The notes under the pieces are model-generated. The model did no database searches and was not told where the DNA came from. It saw only the letters and a program-made list of their open reading frames with translations. Source: Corythucha ciliata (Eukaryota > Arthropoda > Insecta > Hemiptera > Tingidae). Taken from it: DNA of 64,000 nt. The position numbers were made by a program, and so were the translations under genes. Below, piece by piece: positions 34,901-43,559 of the stretch (its first letter is position 1; each line of letters starts with the position of its first letter). The DNA is taken from positions 11,428,029-11,492,028 of the forward strand of contig CM075942.1 of assembly GCA_038030265.1 (NCBI GenBank), read 5' to 3'.

Positions 34901-37900
34901 GTCGACGATCTCATTCTTCTTTCCGACAATAAAAAAATTAAGGAAGAAATCAAACACCGGCTTCATCAAGAGTTCGAAATGAACAACCTCGGAAGCCTGA
35001 AAAACTGCCTTGGAATGGACATCAGTCGTGACCGAGATTCCGGAAAGCTTTGGATCTCCCAAAAGAGCTACATAGAAAAAAGTCTAAAGCGCTTCCATAT
35101 GGAACAATCCAAACCAGTTGGAACTCGAATGGACACCAATTCGACGGAACAACTGTCGCTTACACCGGAAGAATCGAAGTCTAACGAGCCCTTCGATAGA
35201 AACGTCCCTTATCAAGAGGCTATTGGTTCACTACTGTATGTATCTCTAATATCCCGACCTGACATCGTTTTTGCAGTTAATGTTCTTAGCCGTTTCAATA
35301 CCAACTTTCAAAAAAGACATTGGATTGCTGTGAAACGAATACTGAGATATCTTAAAGGTTCTCTCGAGCTAAAACTTGAATACTCCAAAACTCAAAATTT
35401 CGAACTATTCACCTACAGTGATGCAGACTGGGGAAACAAATTAAACGAAAGATCTTCAGTTACCGGCTGTTGTTCGGAAATCGGAAACAATTTTATCTCT
35501 TGGGCTAGTCGTAAACAGAAATCAATCTCAATTTGTACCAACGAAGCTGAGTACATGGCACTATCCCTTAGTATCCAAGAAACCATTTGGCTAAGACGAC
35601 TGACTTCAGAATTTTGCCCCAATATTGAGAAGAAGCCTACGATTGTATTTTGTGATAACTCGGGTGCGATAAATTGGGCTCAAAACGACATGATCACCCA
35701 AAGAAGCAAACACATCGACATCAGATACCATTTCGTTCGCGACCATATAAAAAGTGGAACCGTCGTTGTCAAATATATGCCAACGGAAAACATGATGGCA
35801 GATGTTTTCACGAAAGCATTGCTGGGACCAACGCATGCTAGATTTGTGAAATTACTAGGGCTCAAAAATGTTTAGTCTCCAAGTAATTTGCGTTGTGTAA
35901 TTTTCAATTGTTCGCATATATCATTCGAGGGACCGTGTTGGATTTTATTGCTTCACAGTAGCAAATGTTATGCTCCCTTCAGTCAGAACTTTAAGAGACC
36001 CCTCCAACTTCTTATATAAAAAGTGTGATTGCTATCGTGCTTTTATGACAAAATGTTGTTCCCAAGTTCACACAGTTTTTCTTTCTTTAAATAATACAAT
36101 TTTGATAAAATTGTCCTAGCTTTTTATGCGCATCTGCAACAGCACTTCAAAAAAATAAACCGAAAATTTGTCTTCAATTTGTTGCGATTTACGGTGAAAA
36201 TTGTCTGAATGTAAAATTCACAAGTTTGGCTAGAAAAAGCCAATTGTCCCTTACAGATCCGGTAGGGTTCGGTCATTCAAGTGGGGCAAAAAGTGGCTCC
36301 GGGCCAAATGAACGACTGCGACTATTGGCCCACGCTTGGCATTAAAAAAAAAGTGTGATTCCAAAATTTTTGGGTCGATAGGGGCGCCATAACGACGTAA
36401 TGTCAATTAAAGTCTTTTTTCCGTTATGAATTTATTTCTCTGGCTGTAGTCGTTGAAAGTTCAATTTTTTTGGCCCTAAAAATGGGAAAACAGACGATTT
36501 GCGTCTTGAAAATGCCTAAAGTGGCGATTTGCCCTCTAAACATACCCTAACAGTATTCACGTCCTAAAATTGGCATTTCTGAGTCAAATTTACCCCCCCC
36601 CCCCAAATGGCTAAACTCAGTTTTGGCATTATTAGGGCGTGAATCATCAGTTTAGCCATTTTTGCAACGGGAATCTCTGACTTCCATTTTGAGAGCACGA
36701 ATATCGTCATGAATCGTCAGAAAATTTTGGTAGTTTTTAGAGAGCATATTGTCAGATTTGCCATTTTAAAGGCGCAAATTGACAGTGGGTATTTTTTATT
36801 ATGTGGTGGTTTATATGGAGGGATTAGCTGGTAAAATACAAATAATTTTGAGCTGTATGAAGTTTACGTGGTGATCTGCTGTTTAAATGGCCTAGTAGAA
36901 GCCACTAATTCGTCACGAATTACCCTGAATCATGGGCACTCAGCAATCAGCACCGCCTCATGTCGTGCTCGGCAAGTGAAATTTCAGTTCAGGAAAGGTC
37001 AGGTCTGCTTAATAGAAGTGGTGACGATGATACTTACAGGATTGCCACAGACCGGGAATGCCGGGAAAAGTCAGGGAATTTTACATAAGCTGTATATTCA
37101 TCTTTCCCAGACTTTGGTGTCAAAATTAAGAAATTCCCCGACTTTTTCCCCGTTTTCCCTGACCAATATAAAAATCCCTGACTTTTCCCGGTTTTCCCGG
37201 TCTGTGACAACCCTGTTAGCGTTTTGACGGAAAACGCCCGTAGTGTTCTATATCGCTAAAATCGCGCGGGTCCCGTTCTCTTTTAGGGGGCGCGGGGTTA
37301 CAATTTGATGGAAAACAATTCAAACCACCCTATATAAAAACTAAAACAGTCAGCTAAATATCGGACGTCGAAATCACAACATTCTTATCGTACGCTTGAG
37401 CTGTGCCCACAAAATCAAAGAGCCCCGCTAAAATTTTCGGAAGGAGAATAAACAAATAAAAAGTGCGTTTTTAAGTGCTGATGGTATACGGGAAATGGCG
37501 AACGATCAAAAATAAATAAATAGTGACACTCGGAACTCGGCGTGGGCTCTTGAATTGAAACAAAGAATTAAATTTTCAAGTGTTTAATTGAAACACGTCC
37601 GTTATTTGGTCGGAAAACACTCGTAATTTGGGGAAATATCAGTCATGAAATTACTTTGGAGTTTGTTTAATTTGTTAAAAATCGCTAATTAACATCACGA
37701 GGAAGTTTTTTTTTTGACGAGTTTCATCCTGTGAAATTGCCCCCCCCCTCTTTCCATTGCCCTTTCACTGTGACAAGATTGATTGATTGATTGATTAGGA
37801 TCGAATAAAACCACACGAGTATACATACTTTACCTTGGCAAATACAATCGACAGCCGGAAGAAAATAATCGTTGCACACAAAGGCGATGATGACGAAACA

Positions 37901-38013
37901 ATAGAGTCCGCAAATGATGTGTAGTAACAGGGCTCCCGAGCGACGTTGCTCCGTCGTGAAAATATCGGCGGGAAAATCCGACTCGTCGTGATCGGGCATC
38001 GAACAATTGTTGG
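25980..38013 (-). CDS. NCKX: K+-dependent Na+/Ca2+ exchanger (NCKX/SLC24 family), 5' end not in window
   Basis: Seven exons in transcription order: 38,013-37,834; 27,771-27,584; 27,479-27,257; 27,193-27,075; 26,842-26,443; 26,376-26,160; 26,094-25,980 (stop TGA). All junctions are GT-AG and codon phases match at every join. Together they give 479 residues. The first exon encodes the conserved NCKX N-terminal segment ([14 protein letters not shown]...CNDYFLP). Alpha-repeat 1 is [14 protein letters not shown]...GSAVFNTLG; alpha-repeat 2 is [15 protein letters not shown]...[19 protein letters not shown]. The acidic residues that coordinate Ca2+/K+ in the family are present (E of SAPE, D of NTLDIL); the usual SVPD is SMPE here. 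A charged cytoplasmic loop ([10 protein letters not shown]) lies between the halves. The family exchanges Na+ inward for Ca2+ plus K+ outward at the plasma membrane. The first visible intron is about 10,062 bp and full of transposons. The 5' exons, including any signal sequence, were not found. It may be closest to invertebrate CG1090-type exchangers; this is from memory. Confidence 0.9.
28195..28324 (-). repeat. C1 3' LTR (right limit sure, left limit estimated)
   Basis: The LTR begins on the minus strand with TGTTGGAAAATATCACC, directly after GAGAGGGGG. TATAAATAAAATTC about 55 bp in may serve as a TATA or polyadenylation signal. The left limit is uncertain because there is no second LTR to compare. 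Confidence 0.55.
28474..28546 (-). tRNA. tRNA-like gene with anticodon GGT, copy 1
   Basis: It folds as a cloverleaf: acceptor CTCTCCG/CGGGGAG (one G-T pair), D stem GCGC/GCGT, anticodon loop CTGGTAA (GGT, threonine), T arm GCGGG-TTCAAAT-CCCGC. The anticodon stem CTCGA/TCCAG has one mismatch. A T6 run four bases past the discriminator is a good Pol III terminator. Eukaryotic nuclear genomes normally read ACC with AGT, so GGT is unusual. It may be a tRNA-derived repeat rather than a working tRNA. Confidence 0.6.
28797..28869 (-). tRNA. tRNA-like gene with anticodon GGT, copy 2
   Basis: Same as copy 1 except for a changed anticodon stem (CTGCA/TCCAG, one mismatch at a different pair) and a mismatched first acceptor pair (G1 in place of C1). 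It has the same T6 terminator. The likely parent had CTGGA in the stem, so both copies have decayed independently. Confidence 0.55.
29079..30070 (-). pseudogene. C1 reverse transcriptase C-terminal part and RNase H
   Basis: Downstream of the SINE insertion, the minus strand encodes the copia RT palm with the catalytic YVDDLL (near 29,925-29,945), then [14 protein letters not shown] and the RNase H region ([51 protein letters not shown]). Stops and frame changes occur, for example at about 29,665 and in the RNase H region. The frame is cut at 29,067 by the tRNA-rich insert; a short tail of copia homology continues at 28,325-28,403. Confidence 0.8.
30184..30290 (-). repeat. SINE body, copy 2
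   Basis: About 105 bp, nearly identical to 31,937-32,038 (starts CTTCACACCCGTACTACGCG, ends GTGCCGTGTCACAGCTC on the plus strand; one clear substitution, GCGCAGTTT against GCGCGGTTT). Confidence 0.85.
30296..31578 (+). repeat. Dispersed block P, copy 1 (alpha array, hinge, beta array)
   Basis: Colinear with 43,806-45,363. It begins with alpha-type sequence (CAAATCAGCCATATATCTTG, then AAAACACGCCAGGCCTATAC), passes through a well-conserved, array-free hinge of about 280 bp (30,918-31,200), and continues as a beta array (CTAAAAATGGCTAAACTGA units). Relative to the other copy it has extra sequence at about 30,593-30,784, including a (TA)n run, and lacks about 450 bp found at 44,222-44,678. A 64-codon frame in the hinge (31,067-31,261) is probably not a gene. 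Confidence 0.75.
31597..31876. repeat. Beta array with mirror-like inverted symmetry
   Basis: The left arm contains CTAAACATAGCCTAACAGTA and AATTTCTGAGTC. The right arm (about 31,827-31,876) contains the reverse complements GACTCAGAAATGC and TACTGTTAGGCTATGTTTAG. Between them beta units run forward, then backward (TCAGTTTAGCCATTTTTGC). About 190 bp of the left half is repeated at 36,530-36,722. Confidence 0.65.
31937..32038 (-). repeat. SINE body, copy 1
   Basis: About 102 bp on the head side of the SINE, next to the tRNA-like head. Near-identical to 30,184-30,290. Confidence 0.85.
32150..33196 (-). pseudogene. C1 reverse transcriptase N-terminal part, split by a MITE
   Basis: From 33,196 the minus strand encodes a polyprotein linker ([19 protein letters not shown]) and the start of the RT ([19 protein letters not shown]). 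After the MITE at 32,473-32,913, RT homology resumes ([18 protein letters not shown]) and reaches the SINE at 32,150. A 22-bp direct duplication (CGAATACGGCGTATCTTTTC repeated at about 32,354 and 32,376) shifts the frame. The start of this segment is fused to the integrase after an internal deletion. Confidence 0.75.
32473..32913. mobile_element. 441-bp MITE with 12-bp inverted ends and AT duplication
   Basis: The ends are GGGGAACTTGCA and its reverse complement TGCAAGTTCCCC. They are flanked by AT (32,471-32,472 and 32,914-32,915). Excision at these points restores the reading frame of the copia RT (VFK...KRD). The interior has no coding capacity. The 2-bp AT target does not match the TA of Tc1/mariner, so I do not assign a superfamily. 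Confidence 0.7.
33198..33736 (-). pseudogene. C1 integrase, frame-broken
   Basis: Two overlapping frames on the minus strand. The first has the pre-integrase zinc-binding region ([12 protein letters not shown]; the usual two-cysteine motif is damaged to CRASLRGK). The second has the catalytic core: [20 protein letters not shown] and [11 protein letters not shown], so the D, D and E residues are present. A frame change lies near 33,480. The C-terminal part of the integrase is missing. Confidence 0.8.
33717..34665 (-). pseudogene. C1 Gag and protease, 5'-truncated
   Basis: The minus strand encodes a copia Gag ([20 protein letters not shown], then SLPDEFENF) with one CCHC knuckle, [14 protein letters not shown]. 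The protease active site follows, [11 protein letters not shown] (about 34,050-34,080). A short imperfect duplication of AAAACTGGTGCC just before it changes the frame. The protein start is absent because the element is truncated at 34,665. Confidence 0.8.
34652..35875 (+). CDS. C2 reverse transcriptase (partial) and RNase H
   Basis: One long open frame, whose first ATG is at 34,757 but whose homology starts at 34,652 ([17 protein letters not shown]). It has the copia RT motifs [13 protein letters not shown] and [10 protein letters not shown] (catalytic YVDD) and [12 protein letters not shown]. RNase H follows: [38 protein letters not shown] and the C-terminal [11 protein letters not shown]...DVFTKAL. 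No internal stop occurs over about 407 codons, so the fragment is younger or less decayed than C1. The fingers of the RT, integrase and Gag are missing. Confidence 0.9.
   Translation, partial: TAYLYGDLPEEIYVSPPPEFLEPHERGKVWRLNKSMYGLKQSGRCWNTKIDSVLRELQFTRSAADPCIYSRSSEKGMAVIALYVDDLILLSDNKKIKEEIKHRLHQEFEMNNLGSLKNCLGMDISRDRDSGKLWISQKSYIEKSLKRFHMEQSKPVGTRMDTNSTEQLSLTPEESKSNEPFDRNVPYQEAIGSLLYVSLISRPDIVFAVNVLSRFNTNFQKRHWIAVKRILRYLKGSLELKLEYSKTQNFELFTYSDADWGNKLNERSSVTGCCSEIGNNFISWASRKQKSISICTNEAEYMALSLSIQETIWLRRLTSEFCPNIEKKPTIVFCDNSGAINWAQNDMITQRSKHIDIRYHFVRDHIKSGTVVVKYMPTENMMADVFTKALLGPTHARFVKLLGLKNV
35936..36141 (+). repeat. C2 3' LTR
   Basis: Begins TGTTGGATTTTATTGCTTC after a short purine tract (CGAGGGA) and most likely ends CATCTGCAACA, giving TGTTG...CAACA termini and about 206 bp. 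No second copy is present to confirm the end. Confidence 0.6.
36470..36785 (+). repeat. Beta array fragment
   Basis: Contains CTAAAAATGGGAAAACAGAC and similar beta units, then a block (36,530-36,722) nearly identical to 31,590-31,785 in the same orientation. Both copies lie in the same NCKX intron about 4.9 kb apart. Confidence 0.7.
37037..37215. mobile_element. 179-bp MITE with about 45-bp inverted repeats and TTA duplication
   Basis: The left end is CAGGATTGCCACAGACCGGG and the right end is its near reverse complement, ending TCTGTGACAACCCTG. The inner arms include GGGAAAAGTCAGGGA. TTA flanks both sides (37,034-37,036 and 37,216-37,218). It lies in the NCKX intron. CAGGG ends with a 3-bp duplication could be CACTA-like or Harbinger-like; I do not assign it. 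Confidence 0.7.
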
Positions 38014-38444
38014 CTGTCAGGGCAGAAATAGATATTATCAACAGATGAGCGTGATTTTCGTTAGTCTTGCGAGCAGGAATATTATCAAAGTGATTGGTAC
38101 GCTCTAAACCCGATGAAATGAACGTGCCAAATATTGCCCTTACTGTACAGCCATTTAGTAGGCCGTCAGTTCAGCTAGATGGCATTTTCGCCTGTATGCA
38201 GTGGCGCCGAAACGGCTTCAATGAGGCGTGTTGCAGAACGCATAAAAAAGGACCAACCCACACCTACGGGAGTTCCCCCCCCCCACCTAAATTGCACTAC
38301 GCCGCATTGCCTTCCGCCAGATAGGCTATCTAGGCAAAACTAAACATTATACAGCTAAAACCGAGAAAAACGCCAATTCGCGGATAAAATTAAGAAAAAC
38401 GCTCAATTTCACGGCTGAAATTGAGAAAAGTCTAGATTCCTAAA

Positions 38445-40110
38445 AACAGCTAACCACGCTCCTACTGAGGTAAAACTTGTTACTCCTAAAGAAGTTTCTC
38501 TCTGTATTAAGGCTCGGCCTAGTAATAAATCTCCCGGCCACGACACGATAAGCAACATTCTTTTAAAACAACTCCCACGAAAAGCCTTCGTATTTTTATC
38601 AAAATTATTCAATAAAATATTGTTTTTAGGGTACTTCCCGAAATTCTGGAAAATGGATAAAGTCATTGTTTTGCACAAGCCTGGCAAAAATCCCTCGCTG
38701 CTATCAAGCTACCGTCCTATCAGTCTCCTGCCCACTCTCAGCAAGGTATTCGAAAAATTAATCCAATCCCGGCTACTGAGCTGTACTGTTGCATCCAACA
38801 TATTGTGTAACGAACAATTCGGGTTTCGAGCTGGTCACTCGACTCAAGCACAGCTGTGCCGAGTTGTAGACGACGTCACTCATCGCTTCAACGAGCGTAA
38901 ACACACGGGAATGGTTTTACTTGACGTCCAAAAAGCATTCGATACAGTTTGGCATTATGGCTTGCTATATAAATTAATAAAACTTAACTTCCCTGTTTAT
39001 CTCATCAAAATTATTGCAGCTCACCTCAGGGACAGGAAATTATTTGTGACTGTAAACACAACCAACTCCTCGTTGCACATTTGCTGCGCTGGAGTTCCCC
39101 AAGGATCTATTCTTGCACCACTCTTGTTCATTTTATTTATTAACGACATTCCCACATCACCACACGTAAATATAGCGCTTTTCGCGGATGATACTGCAGT
39201 TTACACGTCTTCCTGGAGAGTAGACACTATAGTTCGTAGGTTGAACGATATTCTTTCAAAAATTATTAAATTCTTCTTTCACTGGAAAATTTCTCTAAAT
39301 TGTACTAAAACAGAAGCTATTATTTATTCAAAACGCAGGCCATTATTAAATCGTAGCATAGTTCTAGAAAATCAACAAATGCCGTTCTCTTCATCTGTAA
39401 AATACTTGGGCCTCAAACTAGATTCAAAACTAAATTTTACAAGCCACATCAATGATTTGGTAGATAGGAGTAAACTCTCGGTTAGACTCCTTTTTCCCTT
39501 AATGCGGCGCGAATCAGGTATGTCCCAAAGGAATAAATTGTTAATCTACAAAACATGTAACCGTCCATTCTTAACGTACTCTTGCTCAGCATGGAGTTAC
39601 ACGTCCGACTCGAACTACAAAAAACTCCAGATTATTCAAAATAAATTTTTACGTTTATGCACCGGTAGCACAAAATCCACGAAAATCTCCACCCTTCATG
39701 AAAATTGTGACATGCCGTTTATCAAGCCTTACATCCAACAGTTATCCTCCAATATGTTGAAAAAATTTCATAGTTCAATAAATCCCCTCGTCGCTAAAAT
39801 AGCTCGCTATGACTCAATAGCTCGTGCCAAACACAGAATACTGAGACACAATATATCAGAACTATCGTGACCCCCAGGTAATAACAACAGAAATTCCCAC
39901 GTTTCAACTTAAGAACCCTTTTTCAATAGTTTTGTATAAAGCAGGAGGTTTTTTAAACAAAATTGTCCCCTCCCTTCACCTTGAATTCAAAATTTAATTA
40001 ATCTTAGCTTTTAAATATCATAGCGAAACAATATAGTTAATACTGAATGTTTCTGTGTATTCTGATGTATTTCATCTGTCAACAATACCTGCACAATAAA
40101 ATTTCTACCT
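38445..40110 (+). mobile_element. Jockey-type LINE, 5'-truncated
   Basis: A non-LTR retrotransposon fragment that starts inside the pre-RT region, next to an alpha-array remnant at 38,340-38,440. It carries an RT frame to 39,870, a 3' UTR, an AATAAA at about 40,095, and a tail of repeated CTAC. The endonuclease (first half) is missing, as is usual for 5'-truncated LINE insertions. Confidence 0.85.
38452..39870 (+). CDS. LINE reverse transcriptase, N-terminally truncated
   Basis: One open frame from 38,452 (first ATG 38,620) to the stop at 39,868-39,870. Motifs of a Jockey-like RT are in order: KARPSNKSPGHDTISN, VLHKPGKNPSLLSSYRPISL, EQFGFRAGHSTQ, LLDVQKAFDTVWH, GVPQGSILAPLLF and the catalytic FADDTAVY. 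A C-terminal region with SSVKYLGLKLDSKL and YSCSAWSY follows. The catalytic residues are intact, but without the endonuclease and 5' end it cannot work alone. Confidence 0.9.
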   Translation, partial: NHAPTEVKLVTPKEVSLCIKARPSNKSPGHDTISNILLKQLPRKAFVFLSKLFNKILFLGYFPKFWKMDKVIVLHKPGKNPSLLSSYRPISLLPTLSKVFEKLIQSRLLSCTVASNILCNEQFGFRAGHSTQAQLCRVVDDVTHRFNERKHTGMVLLDVQKAFDTVWHYGLLYKLIKLNFPVYLIKIIAAHLRDRKLFVTVNTTNSSLHICCAGVPQGSILAPLLFILFINDIPTSPHVNIALFADDTAVYTSSWRVDTIVRRLNDILSKIIKFFFHWKISLNCTKTEAIIYSKRRPLLNRSIVLENQQMPFSSSVKYLGLKLDSKLNFTSHINDLVDRSKLSVRLLFPLMRRESGMSQRNKLLIYKTCNRPFLTYSCSAWSYTSDSNYKKLQIIQNKFLRLCTGSTKSTKISTLHENCDMPFIKPYIQQLSSNMLKKFHSSINPLVAKIARYDSIARAKHRILRHNISELS

Positions 40111-40249
40111 ACCTACCAATGAGGAAGTAACATAAAAAATAAAAATCGTTGGAAACATTTTTTTTCTAAAGACAATGACTAAATATGACCTGGAATTGAA
40201 TATTAGTGCGTAAATGATTGATTTCGATTTATAGCGGATTAATTAAACT
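39250..40249 (+). repeat. 1-kb duplicated segment, first copy
   Basis: From TTCTTTCAAAAATTATTAAA in the LINE RT to GGATTAATTAAACT beyond the LINE tail. It is repeated at 40,820-41,822. Because sequence beyond the LINE is included, this is a segmental duplication after insertion, not a second LINE insertion. Confidence 0.85.
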
Positions 40250-40819
40250 TGTCAATTTTTTTTGTTGCCTTAAACGACCGGTCTGTGACTCGTGACGTGG
40301 TTAAGGGGTTGTGACCCCTCCCACCCCTCCGCATCATTGATGTTATCATGTCTTGCCCCTTCTTGTCCTACCAATTCTCTTAAGTCCTATTGTTTGATTT
40401 GTGGGAAGCTATTGTGGAGGTCACGCGAATGCTATTATTACGTCATCAGTCTATCTAGCCTATTTCAAATGGGTCCCACAACCCAATAGTTTTAAAAATT
40501 AATAAAAAAATATAGGGCCTGATTTTATTTGAACGGATCGTGTTTTCATGAGTTTTGGTACCCAAGCTATCACGACAGCATGATTTTGGAAAATGTGTTT
40601 CTTCCTCATTCAAGCTTGAATTAGCAAAATTGTTTTCAATTTGTGCCATGAATTAGCCATTTTTCTCAATTTTAGCCACGAAGTTGCCTTCAGAAACATC
40701 GAATTGGTGTTCTCCAAGTTTATACCGCGAATTGGCGTTTTTCTCCATTTTAGCCGTGAATTATTAGTATTTTTTTTATTTTTTATTTCAGCGGTTTATT
40801 AGCGTTTTTCAACACTTTT
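40250..40819. other. Spacer between the LINE duplication copies
   Basis: No gene. The right part (about 40,620-40,819) is a reverse alpha array (GAATTAGCCATTTTTCTCAA, TTAGCCGTGAATTA). Confidence 0.6.
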
Positions 40820-41822
40820 ATTCTTTCAAAAATTATTAAATTCTTCTTTCACTGGAAAATTTCTCTAAATTGTACTAAAACAGAAGCTATTATTTATTCA
40901 AAACGCAGGCCATTATTAAATCGTAGCATAGTTCTAGAAAATCAACAAATACCGTTCTCTTCATCTGTAAAATACTTGGGCCTCAAACTAGATTCAAAAC
41001 TAAATTTTACAAGCCACATCAATGATTTGGTAGATAGGAGTAAACTCTCGGTTAGACTTCTTTTTCCCTTAATGCGGCGCGAATCATGTATGTCCCAAAG
41101 GAATAAATTGTTAATCTATACAAAACATGTATCCGTCCATTCTTAACGTACTCTTGCTCAGCATGGAGTTACACGTCCGACTCGAACTACAAAAAACTCC
41201 AGATTATTCAAAATAAATTTTTACGTTTATGCACCGGTAGCACAAAATCCACGAAAATCTCCACCCTTCATGAAAATTGTGACATGCCGTTTATCAAGCC
41301 TTACATCCAACAGTTATCCTCCAATATGTTGAAAAAATTTCATAGTTCAATAAATCCTCTCGTCGCTAAAATAGCTCGCTATGACTCAATAGCTCGTGCC
41401 AAACACAGAATACTGAGACACAATATATCAGAACTATCGTGACCCCCAGGTAATAACAACAGAAGTTCCCTCGTTTCAACTTAAGAACCCTTTTTCAATA
41501 GTTTTGTATAAAGCAGGAGGTTTTTTTAAAAAAAAATTTCCCCTCCCTTCACCTTGAATTCAAAATTTAATTAATCTTAGCTTTTAAATATCATAGCGAA
41601 ACAATATAGTTAATACTGAATGTTTCTGTGTATTCTGATGTATTTCATCTGTCAACAATACCTGCACAATAAAATTTCTACCTACCTACCAATGAGGAAG
41701 TAACATAAAAAATAAAAATCGTTGGAAACATTTTTTTTCTAAAGACAATGACTAAATATGACCTGGAATTGAATATTAGTGCGTAAATGATTGATTTCGA
41801 TTTATAGCGGATTAATTAAACT
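40820..41822 (+). repeat. 1-kb duplicated segment, second copy (broken LINE tail)
   Basis: A near-identical copy of 39,250-40,249 with few differences by eye, for example GAATCAGG/GAATCATG, an insertion near 41,118 (CTATACAAAAC) and changes in the A run at 41,525. The insertion breaks the RT frame. The left edge is fused to alpha-array sequence. Confidence 0.85.
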
Positions 41823-41824
41823 CT

Positions 41825-43450
41825 GCGAATTAGCACTTATTATTAATTTATTCGCCAATTGGGGATTTGTCTCAATTTTAGCCATTAATTAGCGTTTTTA
41901 TATCTGTTTTACCCACTGATTAGAACCTTCTCTCAATTTTGGAAGCGAATTCTGCTCTTTTGGATTTTAGCCGTAAATTAGCGTTTTTCTTAATTTTTAA
42001 CTGCGAATTGACTTTTTTCTCCATTTTAGCCGAAAATTCGTGATTTTTCTCAATCTTAGACGTAATTATGTCACGGAGGTGATATAGAGAAAAACGCCAA
42101 CGCGAAATTGAAAAAAAAAACTCTATATTTAGTGGTTCATATTAGGAAAAAACGCTAATTTGTGGCTAAAATGGAAAAAAAATCAATAATTGGTGGATAA
42201 ATTAAGGCTAACTCATGAGTGCGAAATTGAGACAAATCAAAATCATTAATTATTCGCGGCTAAATGTTAATTAGAGGGCAAATAAATAAGAAGAGCTAAT
42301 TCGCGGTTAAACTGTAGAAAAACGCCAAACGAAAAAAATGAAAAAAATCAGTAGTTCATGGTTAAGTTAAGGAAATGCCAATTCGCGGCTAATATTAAGG
42401 ATATCACAAATTTGCGGCTAAAATTACATGAAAATCGTTAATTCGCGGCAGAAGTTAAGAGAAAGTGCTAATCGGCGGCTGGACAGCTGGACTGCATAAG
42501 AATTCACCAGTTCGTAAGACAGCCAGCACGGTGGGGTATTTGAAGGCAACTTCGCTGCTAAAATAGTGAACATTAGCTTACCCCAAGTTTCTTTATAGGG
42601 CCTATAAAATTGAGAAGGCTCGCAAAAATGTGCTAATCTGGGGCCGAGTGTATGTGTCAAAAGGTTTAAAAGGGCGCTAATATTCGGAGCTAAAATAGTG
42701 GAAAAGCGCTGATTCGTAGCAAAAAGCGAAAAAATTACTAATTCGTGGCTAAACATTGAAAAAAAAAAGAAAAAAAAAAGCGCCGATTCGTGGCCATAGT
42801 TGAGAAAAAGCGCTAATTCGCGGTTATACAATTGAGAAAAAGCAGCGACAAATCGCTCAGAAGGGTCGTATAATATTGGAAAAAAATGCCAATTTGTGGT
42901 TTCTCATGCCTACTTCGTGGCAGAAATGGATAAATAGCGCTAATTCTCATGCGATACATGAGAAAAAATATCGCTAATTCGCGGTGGAAATGTCTAAAAT
43001 ACATAAAATTAATTGGCGAAAACCCGGCAATTCACGCCTAAAATGGAGAAAATGCGTGTATTCGTGGCTAAGTTTGACAAAAAGTTCTTATTTTCAACTT
43101 AAAAAAAAAAAAAAAATTCAGGATCAATTTGCGACAAGCCGCTGATTCCCCGGGGAAATTGGTACCTTCTTCGTGGCTGAAACTAAGAAATAATTTGCGA
43201 CTAAAATCGAGAAAAACCGCTAATTCCAGGGTGAAATCAAGATAAAGCGCTCAATCGCAGCTAAAATTAAGATAAACGCTTATTTGCAGATTAAGTTGAG
43301 AAAATTCGCTACTATAAGACTGAGAAATCTCGCTACATTTCCCGGCAAAAATTACGATAAAACGTTCAAGATAAGCGCGATTAAGGTAAATAGAGAAATA
43401 GCGTAATTCGCGGCTGAAGTTCACGCCATGTGGATCAAGAAGCAGCATTA
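41825..43450. repeat. Alpha array with orientation switch near 42,085
   Basis: From 41,825 to about 42,080 the units are reverse (GCGAATTAGCACTT, TTTTCTCCATTTTAGCC). From about 42,085 they are forward (GAAAAACGCTAATT, CGCGGCTAAAATTA). Such a head-to-head array could form a large imperfect hairpin. The 135-codon minus-strand frame at 42,424-42,831 is translation of the array, not a gene. Confidence 0.75.
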
Positions 43451-43559
43451 GTACACAGTATCATAAAAACAGATAAGTACTGACTGTTCGACTCCCCAAA
43501 ATTGCAAAACTGACTAATCGCTTCTTGAAAATGGCCAAAGACTAAACTATAAATGCATG

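Larger units (their letters stand above)
34652..36141 (+). mobile_element. Copia element C2, 5'-truncated, opposite to C1
   Basis: A second copia family in plus orientation. It starts abruptly inside the RT and ends with a 3' LTR (35,936-36,141). The junction with C1 at 34,651-34,657 shares only about 5 bp (ACTGC), which suggests an illegitimate join. RT and RNase H sequences differ clearly from C1, so this is not an inverted copy of it. Confidence 0.85.

Noticed and set aside
42424..42831. 135-codon minus-strand frame
   Set aside because: Translation of the alpha array, with low-complexity FFF runs from an A-rich stretch.
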